Assembly: GCA_973895155.1 (NCBI GenBank)
Contig: OZ316894.1
Location: 2,170,001 to 2,234,000 of the forward strand
Length of the DNA stretch: 64,000 nt
DNA from: Marsupella aquatica
Taxonomy: Eukaryota > Marchantiophyta
Direction of reading: 5' to 3'
Under the pieces are notes generated by a model that made no database searches, was not told where the DNA came from, and was given only the letters and a program-made list of their open reading frames with translations. Below, one piece after another: positions 1-9,437 of this stretch; position 1 is the stretch's first letter, and each line of letters opens with the position of its first letter. A program made the translations under genes and the position numbers.

Positions 1-34
1 GGTCCTCATCATACCTAGCAAATGTGGCAACAAG

Positions 35-634
35 CTAGTGGTCTACATCAAGTGTCGAAACTAGATCGGCAAGTGGGACAGGAATGTCCTCTAGGGGGGC
101 TAGCCGTTGCGGAGTCACACTAGCACCCACTGTCAGAGATCGACGATAGACGACCCGAGCTTGAGCACGCTGTAAGGTGATTGAAATGCGTTGGCGAAAG
201 TGCGTGGTCAAAACAGATAGCGGGGGCCCGGTGGGACCCATCCGGCCGTGAACATCCCGAGCAGCTTGGCGAAGAAGCCCGTCGAACTGATGATGGAGAC
301 GCCCAAATATCTCAAGAGCAAGGGGCAGGAAGCTATCAGATGAAGCTCGTGCAGCATATTTGGCCTCCTTTGTTGTTGCTGCTCGTGATGCTGCTGCCCC
401 TGCCGTTGTTGCCGCTGTCCCAATGATGTCTTGGCGCAATGGGTTTGCCACCACTACATCTGCCAAAGTACGGTGACCTTCACGGACCATGGTAAGATCC
501 ACCCGTAACCGCTGTGATGGAGGACCAGGTAACTCGAGCACCACCTCCCGCCGCGCGCAGACCAAAGAGCCAGAGAGAACCTGAGCAGTCGCATCTCTCA
601 CAGCGTCGTGAACAAAAGTGATTTCGCCGCCCAA
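35..634 (-). CDS. Retroelement-type C-terminal domain ORF (fragment)
   Basis: An open frame of about 199 codons runs to a stop near position 35. The frame opens on a TTG, so the true start is unknown and the ORF is probably the 3' end of something longer or of a spliced reading frame. The visible pattern is an N-terminal half with RVDLTMV and LADVVVANPL, then an alanine-rich stretch, then FLPLALEIFGRLHHQFDGLL and LSVLTTHFRQRISITLQRAQA. From memory this resembles the C-terminal region that follows reverse transcriptase in dispersed ORFs of non-seed plants. The first half could be a PD-(D/E)XK-like fold (VD then DVVV), but that is inference. No catalytic reverse transcriptase motif is present in the window, so this is only a tail. 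It could instead be an unrelated repeat-borne gene. Confidence 0.45.
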   Translation of the reverse strand: MGGEITFVHDAVRDATAQVLSGSLVCARREVVLELPGPPSQRLRVDLTMVREGHRTLADVVVANPLRQDIIGTAATTAGAAASRAATTKEAKYAARASSDSFLPLALEIFGRLHHQFDGLLRQAARDVHGRMGPTGPPLSVLTTHFRQRISITLQRAQARVVYRRSLTVGASVTPQRLAPLEDIPVPLADLVSTLDVDH

Positions 635-1338
635 ACTGCATCGAAGAAGATGGACATCATAGTAAAGGAGAGTAATGTGAAAAAGGAGAAGTCTTGGACT
701 ATTCTCCTTTTATATGGCCAGTGTTGGTTTAAGCCATCACAGCCCTCACAAAAATTTAGATTATTTATTTCCTTCTACGAGTCACGGGGACCACATTAAA
801 TACTGTCTTTAGTGACTTGTGATGTCTTCGGTCACTGCCGGTTGCCTGACCTCCCCAGTGCTCCTGTCAGGGGCTAACCTGGTTATGAACAACGCATTTG
901 GGATGAATAGTCTCCCACCCCATACTGGGTCGCTCCTGTGCTGCTCCTGGGAGTTTCACGGGTGGGTGTAGGATGGGTAACCCTCCCATGGTTACCCAAT
1001 AGATGGTACATCTAACGGCCCATGTGATCCCATGTGATGTAAGGGCCAGGGTTTCCTGATCGATCAATCTAGCGTATGTTAGAAGCTAACTATGAACGGT
1101 CCAGATCATAGGATGTGGGGCATCGATGGCTGAAAACATTGAATGTTTAATCGATGGCTCCCATTCAGCCATAGTGTAGGTGATGAACGGATGCAATGTA
1201 GATTAATTTTGAAAATGTTATGTGTGGTAGGTGATATACGGCTAAGATTGCCATGTACTATATTGACGCCTCAGATTGCCCACGGGAACTGGTTCAGAAG
1301 CGCGGAGTTCAATTTTAAATTTTTGCTGTTGTCACCAG
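635..1338. other. Gene-free stretch upstream of the RPA-like ORF
   Basis: No coding signal is supported here. A small perfect hairpin is visible at 974-998 (arms TGGGTAACC and GGTTACCCA, 7-nt loop). Direct repeats of CCCATGTGAT lie just after 1015. Part of this stretch may be an intron or leader of the following ORF, because a splice acceptor (TTGTCACCAG) ends at 1338. Confidence 0.4.
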
Positions 1339-2145
1339 GTTGGTCATCGAGGCCATATCCGTAAGCAGATTCATCACAAATCAACGACAATCATAGCAAA
1401 AATTGGTGCAGATATGGCCAGAGGAGGAGGATCAACACTGAAGGAAGTGCAGCAGGCAATGAGGAATGGCGATGCTCGCACATTTCTACCAATGAATGGT
1501 TACATTGTCAATTTTGAAGCTCCTAATCCATTTCCTCGGAAGTTCACGTACCTCGCTTGTTCTGAGTTAAATGAGTACAATGACACTTGCTCTAAAACTG
1601 TCGAAGGACCCAAAAAATGTGAGCATGGATCATTCGAGAGTGGAACATTCATTTACCAGTATAGATTTGACGTATTTTTTGTGGATGGTAGCATCGGGGA
1701 AGACTGTCCACCCCTGCGTGCTACCGTGTTTGCAGCTGGGAGGCCATTGCTCGAAAATTGAACTGCTACCGTTGTGAACTTCATGGAGGAGGAAGCCCAG
1801 ACAACTTTCATTCATCGCGTTATCGATAGCATTCCATTTGTACAAATAGTTGTTCGAGTATCAGGCGGTTGTGCAATTATCCAGCAGTTGGCAGTGCTTC
1901 GCCTACCCAACAATTTGGGTCGACGAACCTTTCGTTCAAAACCTAAGCATACTATCTCTCGAAGCCTCCGCCAGCATGATGACACGGCTGCGGAAAGCAG
2001 CCCCACTACGAGTACTTTGGTTTCCCTGGATCCGTGCACAACAAGTTGTATTACAGCATACAACTCACTGCGCGGCAAGGTTGAAAATTTGAAAGCCACC
2101 GTGAAGGAGATGGAGTCCTTGTTTAAGGCCACGGAAAGCGAATGA
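1339..2145 (+). pseudogene. RPA70-type C-terminal OB-fold protein, broken by one in-frame TGA
   Basis: The frame can be read from a candidate splice acceptor at 1337-1338, or from ATG at 1414, to a stop at 2145. It is interrupted only by TGA at 1759-1761. Before the stop it shows the layout of the replication factor A C-terminal (zinc-ribbon/OB) domain: FTYLACSELNEYNDTCSKTVE, a spaced cysteine (KKCEHG), YQYRFDVFFVDGS and LRATVFAAGRPLL. After the stop the same frame continues the fold (FIHRVIDSIPFVQIVVRV) and ends in a short coiled-coil-like tail (VENLKATVKEMESLF). The usual fourth zinc ligand is not obvious. RPA-like OB proteins bind single-stranded DNA in replication and repair, and are also carried by Helitrons and other plant transposons. 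The position next to a Mutator-type transposase favours a transposon origin. The stop suggests decay, unless it is a sequencing error. Confidence 0.55.
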
Positions 2146-2786
2146 AGGGAAACGCACAGACTGTGCTGGCCATAGGTCATTTTGGTTGGCTTCAAGTCCT
2201 GTATTTGTTTTCATTCCAGCATGCGAGTGGCATACAGCGCATAGTGACACAGCATCGCGGTTTGGAAGCCGTGAAACGTAGGGTGAAGGATGTTCAAGAT
2301 TTCTTTGATGTCCAAATGTTTTTTGAACAGCTTTTCTTATGAGTATTATTACCTACCGCGAGCATTAATTTACAGTTTACGTGACTCTGTTTTCTTCGCA
2401 TGTCAATGTATTCCATGGAAGTTTTTGTGTCTCGATGGCTATGGTGTGTACTCTTTGTATTCAGTGCCAGGGAATCCAAGCATTGTGTTCTCGCTCCCGT
2501 TTTTCATATGTTGTTTGGGCCATCGTCATTTAGCTCTGCCATTCAATGTCGCGCCGCCTAGGGTTTTCTCAGATTCTCATGTTAAATCTGCCGCCATAGC
2601 AAATCCCCATTTCAACCACAGCCTGCCGAAGATGCAGCTGACAACCGACAAATCAGGAGCAATTTCAGCCAACTCTTCTTAGTGCACATTAAGGTGCGGG
2701 CGTGCTCGTGAGTTCTATCGCCCTCTCGACTCTTTCATTCTCCTAACTCCAATTCTGTGAGACGTTTTGGTTTTCCTGCTCCTATA
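2146..2786. other. Intergenic stretch between OB-fold ORF and C2H2 gene
   Basis: No supported gene. Open frames here are short and lack recognisable domains. The stretch just before 2787 is probably the promoter and leader of the C2H2 gene. Confidence 0.4.
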
Positions 2787-4093
2787 ATGTCTTCCCACCG
2801 GAGTTCTGATTGTGAAGATCGTTTGGCTGTCGAGGGATTCCATTATACAAAGGTTAAAGATCGAATTGGGTACCACCGGTTTTTTGTGTGTGCTATGGGC
2901 TCTTGCAGACGGAAATATAAGTATGTACGTAGGATTGAGGAGCATGTACGACTCCATTTCTTTGAGAAGCAGAACTATGAGTTATGGCGCGACCCACTCT
3001 GGAAGGTGACTGCTAGAGTGTCCGATATGTGGAAGCTGCGGAAACTTTATGTGAGATCATGCATAAATGCCAAGGCAAACTTGGCGTACCCAGTCCGACC
3101 ATCACCTCCAGAGCCTGGTATAACACCTCCGCTCATCGAGGTCATGAAAGAGACAGCTATGGTGGACATGAAGATGGACGCTTGGCACTGCCTCCTAGAC
3201 AAGGTCCATGCTCGGCAGCTGAGAGTGCTCCTTCGAAAGGCAGGGAGGAGTAACCTGATATCTGAATGGCAAAACCGTGTACACGTCTCATTGAATACTG
3301 ACACTGATGCAGACATTGGCAGCCAGCCATACTTTGCGCACCTACACTTGAAGGTGGCTTGTGATGCTTTGGGATTCCTGACCGCCCACAGGTTCGAGGA
3401 GATGGATCATGGTACCAAGGTAATGCTGAGGAAACATTCTGACCTTGCTCTTTTGTGGATTGATGCAAAGCAGAAGTTGTTGCAATGGGAGGCCAGCGGT
3501 GAGCTTCGACAACAGAGGGTGGCTGCCCAAACAACCTATGAAAAATGGAAACGAGACCACAAAGTTAGTACATTACAGAGGATTCGCGATAATTTTTATG
3601 CTGCACATCGTGAAGCCTTCCCATCATACTCTCACGAAACTACAGTGGAACATGTAAGTCCGCTGCAACCTTACTCACCCACACGCTCAGCTCATTCTGT
3701 GTTTTGTTTTGTATGTAAACCCTGTACATGTCATCTGTACCAAGATATGCATAGACGGTGATTCATTTATCCACAATTTTGCAGGGAGACCTGGAGGTCG
3801 ACATACACGACGAATCTGATGGTTCTGAAGAGGCCGATTATGATCGTGCTCCCCGCCCCTATCGACCACCAAATGACCCAACTCGAATGCGAGAAGAAAA
3901 ACGACTTCGGGAGGATGAGGCCCCAGTCTTGGACGACGCACTCGATGATGTGCTTGGCACATTTGAGAATCCTATTGACTTGACAAACACATCGTTGCCA
4001 TCATTGAGTCCACTTGCAGGCGTAGGGACGAACAGTCGTCCACGTACTAGAGCTGTTGTATTGCAGCAGAGTAGAGACTTACAAAATGTGTAG
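2787..4093 (+). CDS. C2H2 zinc-finger protein with SIM-like motif, two exons
   Basis: The exons are 2787-3653 and 3785-4093. The intron starts GTAAGT and ends TTTTGCAG, phase 0, giving about 391 aa. The ATG at 2787 is the first in frame after a short leader. One classical C2H2 finger lies near residues 34-59: FVCAMGSC, then HVRLH (C-x4-C-x12-H-x3-H). The middle is charged and probably helical (for example KQKLLQWEASGELRQQRVAA). The C-terminal exon is acidic (DDALDDVLG) and leads into NPIDLTNTS, which resembles the IDLT core of SUMO-interaction motifs. A SIM next to acidic residues is typical of that class, but the function here is inference. The gene converges tail-to-tail with a Mutator-like transposase whose stop lies only 150 bp away, so it may be an accessory gene of the same element. 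I do not recognise a named family. Confidence 0.6.
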
Positions 4094-4243
4094 AATGGTT
4101 TGTAGAGTAGTTACATTGAGTTCCAGATTTGAAGGATGAACACACATTGCGCTGTTTACAACCATTGAAAACATTATTCAAAAAGTATAGCTTCAAAAAT
4201 ATTGTACTCTCGTCTTCTTTTGACTACAGATCTGCACCTACTT

Positions 4244-7200
4244 CTATTCTGCATGGGAAGCTCTTGCCGAATGAAACAATGCTGAGGCTAATGCAAATTG
4301 AGTGCTAAAAACATCATTGGTTGGCGGGATGTTTTCCAAGTTACATGTGCTTGGCCACGGGTTCACTGCATGACATGGACGGATTGTTGGCACATTACAA
4401 TCTAGGATTCCCAACCCCTTTTGACAATCACCGGAGCCTGAACCTTTGTCCACCGATATTTTTGTGTCATCTCTTCGAGTCTTGCACTTTGCCTTTGCTG
4501 GAGCTTTCTTTGCCTTCAGTGGAAACGGGTTTCCATCTTGCATAATTGCCACCCTTTGTTTAGTTCTACGGATTGATTTTTCTCCTGCCGTGTACTCTTC
4601 AGCTGCTCTCTCCAGGAACTGTTGTGTGGTCTCTTTAATGACCATCTCCTTCTTAAATGGCTTTGCCATGCCTTCCGCCTTCTCCACTGCCATCGCTTCC
4701 TTCTCTGATGCCAATTTCCGTTTTGACAAGGGCCTCTTCCGTCCTCTGTAAATGTTGTCCACAAAGCTCAGGTGTCGTTTTTGAGTTCCGTCCGCATTGA
4801 CCTTTTTGAATGGCTTCAATTGCAGACTTCGTGATGACTTCCCTTTCTTCACATTCCGCGCCATGATGTTGCACATGTCATGTTTCCAATTCTTCAATTT
4901 TGTCATTGCAATACTGCGGACCGAAGCGTCCCCATTGCAAATTCCCAGTGTCTCATGTACGACCTTTGTGAACTCTTCGTCTGTGGCAATCTGCAAGGAT
5001 TCATAAGTGGCCTCATGTGTTGACTCTTCAATTGCAACTTGGGAACCTTCGCCTGAGTCCATGGGTAGGGTGATGTTGAAGCAGTCTGGAAGCTCAACTT
5101 CCTCAAATACCTCACCAAATGCCGGTCGCTCAAATGTGGAAGTTGGAGCTACCATGCTGCCAAAGCGAGTTCCAAAACGTGTCAGAACCTCTATTTCAGA
5201 CATCCCCTTCATACAAAGAAGCTTAACCTGATGTTTACAGGTGTTGCCCTGGATGGAGCTGTCACAGCTGCACACGCAATCCTCATTGTCGTAGTTCTCC
5301 AGAATGTGAGGGTCGGTCGTTGGCTGCGTCTGGGACCGAACCATAGCTGTTGCACTGTCGCTGAAGAATGTCACATCCGAATCAGGAATTGTTCTCGCTT
5401 TGAGTATTGCTGACCACACATAATCCTCAATGTTTTTGTTTCTGACCCTTCCTTGCCACTTAATACAGGATAAACACCAAAAAAAATGCTCAAGCTCATT
5501 AACCAATTGCCTCACAAGCCACACAACCTTTCTCCCAAGCTTGAAAGGTTTTTCTGTCCTCAGGTGCAATTTTAGAGTAGCATGCCAACGCTCCACTGCT
5601 CCATTAGTGTCCTGGTTGGCATGCTTAAACCTCCTGAAGTTCCTCACCCACTTTTCCACCCGGTGGTGCCATTCCTTCTCATAATAGCCAACAAACTCCC
5701 TATACTTGCCCTTTCACCTTTCCATGAAATCTGTGGACATCTGAACAGCATCTGCAATACGACAATGAAATAATTAGGAGAATGATTTTGACAAGATGGA
5801 ATCATTTATAATCCACAATCAGCTTTGCTACAGCTGTGAATGTGTTTATGTTGTCTTAGTACACTGCAAAGTTCTTTAAGGATAGGGTACCTGATAAAAG
5901 TGCTCCCATTATCTGTCCCAACTCCTTATTCACCTCTGCCCTTGAAACAGGATCTTGTATCTTCTTCAAAACCTGTTTGTATTGGGCACGCCGGACATGC
6001 CACAAACATAATACAATTGGGACTCCTGGCCATAGTGACCTGCCATAAAATCCCAAAACTCAACTGGAAAATAAATGTGGGGTTCAGGAAGACTGACATA
6101 CTTCATAAAACGCTCATTTGGTGACCAGGGCCTCCAAATAGGGGTATTTGGGCCGTTGTGAAGCAAAAGAAACAAAGGGATCAGAAAAAGACAAAATGGG
6201 AATAAGTCGAGGAGGGGGGGGGTGAACTTAAAAAAGTGACTTCATATTTGAGTTAAGGAGGGGCCATTCACCCTAGGGGGTGAGTTGGGGTTCAGACTGA
6301 CATACTTCATAAAACGCTCATTTGGTGACCAGGGCCTCCAAATAGGGGTATTTGGGCCGTTGTGAAGCAAAAGAAACAAAGGGATCAGAAAAAGACAAAA
6401 TGGGAATAAGTCGAGGAGGGGGGGTGAACTTAAAAAAGTGACTTCATATTTGAGTTAAGGAGGGGCCATTCACCCCAGGGGGTGAGTTGGGGTTCAGGCT
6501 GACAAACTTGATAAAACTCTCATTTGGTGACCAGGGAATTAATTATACAAAGGGGATGAACAAATTAATATAAAGGGAACTATATTATACAAAGGGGAAC
6601 AAATTAATACAAAGGGAACTACAAAGTACAAAATTGGAAGAATAACTCACATCAATGCATTGTGCTCTTCATCAGCACAATCAACAAGAAATGCTGAAGG
6701 CATCCATGTGTCCTCCAACTTGAGCACCTCGGACCTTGTTCTTTCAACGGCACCTTTCACCACTGTGAGCACAATCCGGAGATCTGCTTCCGCCTTAGAT
6801 TCCGTCAAAGCCCAACAGGTTGGGATCCCATTTTGCCATTCATCATAACACAACAACGTGTGAAGCTCGTACTGCATAAATGATACAAAAGTTTAGTGTT
6901 ACAATGGCTCAAAATTAGTGACAATGAACAATTACAATACATTGTTAAATGGAAGAACCAAGGGATATGACATGAACGTCAGGGGCAGGGGTACTCACCC
7001 CATATTCATTAGTGCCAAAGGTGCCATCCAATGCAACTGCATTGTTATGACCAAGTGTGGCCATTTTGGTCATCATCCACTGTGTGGCAAAAACAAAAAT
7101 GAAAGGAGTTTTGGCGTAGTCATCTGGCTCCTGGTAAAACAACACAGTGCATCCATTTGCTTCCACCCACAACTTCAAACCAGTGGCATCATCTGAACTC

Positions 7201-8033
7201 CAGTTTTCATATTGGCTGTTCACCTCCCTTTGGACATTGTGTATGTCCTTCAGAGATAAGCACATGTCTCTAGACCATATGACCTGCCCATCATCTGCTG
7301 GGTGGTCCCTTCGATACTCCTGCCTGAGTTCTTCTCTGTGCATTTTCGTTATCCCTCTAGGGGACACCCCAGTTCTGAGCAGCCTCTCAATACTCTCCCT
7401 CAGGTCAATCGAGATTCGTGGAGCAATGTGTGCACAATGCTGTTTTGCTGTAGGGTCAAGCAAACCATGACAAATTTGGTCATTCCTATCCTTGTGATCC
7501 TTGAAATGCATTCGTAGGAGCACATCATGGGGTCGCTCTATATACTTGAATATAGCTGTGAAATGCCATCTACATCCCCTTCTGAAACTTCCACCTGTTT
7601 CTGTACTTCTTCTGAGCGGCACTTCTCCTGTATGCTGATCTTTCCTACAAAGTGCTAATGTGGGTTTCACATTCGCCCTCTCATCTCTCGGACCATAACT
7701 GCACCAGTACCGAACCTCAACGGTGCCATTGGATTCGTTCCTGGTTTCTGTGCCTTGGACTTTGAAACAGGTGTTGAAGTTCGGCCTGCTCTCCTCACCC
7801 TTGAGAAAATCAACAAGTCTCGACTTCGGTATCCATGCTTCGTTCTTGAACCAGTCCAATTGTTCACAAGCAAACTTCCCAGGCTCAGGTACCTGAGTTC
7901 GGTCACATTTGAAAAGGCGATCATGTGTACGTTTATGCCATTGCCCTTCCATTGCCACAACGATCCTTTGGTGCTCTGCCATTGATACCTCTGCAACCGA
8001 CAGAAAATCACCGCTCAGTGTTATTGATTCCAT
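4244..8033 (-). pseudogene. Mutator-like (MULE/MURA-type) transposase, four exons, one in-frame TGA
   Basis: The exons in transcript order are 8033-6999, 6871-6651, 6039-5891 and 5751-4244. All introns are GT..AG and the phases (0, 2, 1) agree, giving about 970 codons. A second possible start is the ATG at 7982, after a candidate acceptor (GTTGCAG). The N-terminal part has a cysteine/histidine zinc-cluster-like region (RRGCRWHFTA near 155). The MULE catalytic core follows: D336 in ALDGTFGT, D409 in FLVDCADEE, the LCLWHVRRA motif, and E522 in NGAVERWH. A SWIM zinc finger (CVCSCDSS..GNTCKH) follows, and then a long lysine-rich tail. All three DDE residues are visible. A single TGA at 5716-5714, just before KYREFVGYYEKEW, breaks the last exon and I found no alternative splice that avoids it. 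The element is therefore probably inactive, or the base is an error. The enzyme class performs cut-and-paste transposition. Confidence 0.75.
6083..6536. repeat. Tandem repeat, about 203-bp unit, 2.2 copies
   Basis: The units begin at about 6091 and 6295, and a partial third at about 6497. They share GACATACTTCATAAAACGCT, the stretch CCTCCAAATAGGGGTATTTG and an AGTCGAGGAGGGGGG run. The first two copies are nearly identical, so the duplication is recent. The repeat lies inside the 611-bp second intron (6040-6650) of the Mutator-like transposase and largely accounts for its length. Confidence 0.85.
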
Positions 8034-8640
8034 TCATAATCTGGAATTTAGATTGATCAATAGCATTCATGCAGTATTACAATTTCATCGATGGATGCGT
8101 AAATACCTCACTTCACTGAATGCGTGACTCTGAGGCTGACAATTGCTATTGCTCAGGTCTGCAGTACATTCGCACATGCTCCTCCATTTTGCAGATTCAT
8201 CGCAACATTCGTACAAATGTTCCGTGTGCAAATCATCCGATATTTCCTGTGGTATCTTTCCCGCCATCTTTCATACACTGTGCGTGCTTTCCTCAGGTTA
8301 AGTTTATTTGCGGGTGGGTTTTAGACTTGCCGGCTAACACTGTTCATGACCCGCGAACCATATAACCGCGGTTGAACCCTTCACTTGGAAGCAGCGATTG
8401 TCAAATGTCCGTTCCACCGGCTGGAGCCGGGAGCCGGTGATGCTTCACTAGCAACAAACCACACTAGACGACATGTATTGAATGTCATACACGTTACTCG
8501 TCGAAGTGAATGATTATTTGCTCCCGTTGAATGCACCATTATTGATGGCACTACTGCGCTACAGTATACCGTGGGACAGGGGGGCGGAGGGGGAGTGCTC
8601 CTACCCTCTGCCCCCTGCCCATGGGACCCGCCCCGACACC
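8034..8640. other. Upstream flank of the MULE; G-rich/C-rich stretch
   Basis: No gene is supported. At about 8572-8636 there is a strongly G-rich run (GGGACAGGGGGGCGGAGGGG) followed by a C-rich partner (CCCTCTGCCCCCTGCCC). The two could form a GC-rich hairpin or a G-quadruplex. I searched by eye for long terminal inverted repeats pairing this flank with the 700-1300 flank and saw none. Confidence 0.4.
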
Positions 8641-8643
8641 AGA

Positions 8644-8670
8644 GGGTTTAGGGTTTAGGGTTTAGGGCCT
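8644..8670 (+). repeat. Interstitial telomere-type repeat (TTTAGGG)n
   Basis: About 3.5 perfect copies of the plant telomere heptamer TTTAGGG follow the G/C-rich hairpin region. They lie about 770 bp upstream of the RCL1 start codon. The array is too short to be a chromosome end. Confidence 0.9.
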
Positions 8671-9051
8671 TGCAGAAGATTTAAACTTTCCCAAGAACGC
8701 TTTCACAATCGATGTGCTCTCGTTGTGAAATGCGACTTGGATAGAAATCGGATTGCGGAGGATTGGATCGCATCCACTTCGTCGAGACTCCCGCTTTACG
8801 AGAAAAAGCTCGGGAGGAACGGAGGTGTTTGGGCGGTGTGATTTTCTGGCCTCGCAACTGAGGTGGCGCCTGCAAAAACGGAGAAAAATCGTGTTCAATC
8901 AGACCCTGTCGCTCCTTTCCGACATGCACTGCTTTGATCGCTGCAAGGTGCTGGAGATGTGGTCGTGCCTCAAGGTGATCGAGGTGTGGTAGGTCTGTAA
9001 GGTGATCGAGAGTTCACTAACTAAGAGTAATGAATTCAATTTCTGGGAGGA

Positions 9052-9075
9052 GGGTTTAGGGTTTAGGGTTTAGGA
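9052..9075 (+). promoter_or_regulatory. Telo-box-like TTTAGGG cluster upstream of RCL1
   Basis: Three tandem copies of TTTAGGG lie about 360-390 bp before the RCL1 ATG. The reverse complement contains AAACCCTAAA, the plant telo-box core. Telo-boxes are known promoter elements of plant ribosomal-protein and ribosome-biogenesis genes, which fits the identity of the gene downstream. Activity is inferred from position and sequence only. Confidence 0.5.
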
Positions 9076-9437
9076 AACGAAGTCAAGACATGCGCAGGAA
9101 GGTTTGGCGTAGGGCTCGACTGGTAAATGCTTCGTCTGGATCCATATGATTTCATTTTGTGGACAAGAACTCAGGGTAGATGATCAATCTTCCAGGTTCT
9201 AGAACTTGTGGACTTATGGCGGACAAGAGAACTCCTCCTCGGCAAACGACTTAATATTTGGTGAATTGTTTTTGGACCGTGTACTGGAATCGGACAGGGG
9301 CGGCCATGACTTGACGGTCAATGGATAGCAGAAATGAGGGCTTCAATGTCTAGGAGCCACTGTCGGTCAATCACAGAAGCAATGGATGAAAGTTGGAGAT
9401 ATTGATTGCATTGCTCTCGAAGTTACATTCCGCAGGA

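Noticed and set aside
700-8640. Terminal inverted repeats bounding the whole RPA/C2H2/MULE cluster
   Set aside because: Inspection of the 700-1300 and 8030-8640 flanks showed no convincing complementary ends. A computed self-alignment would be needed.
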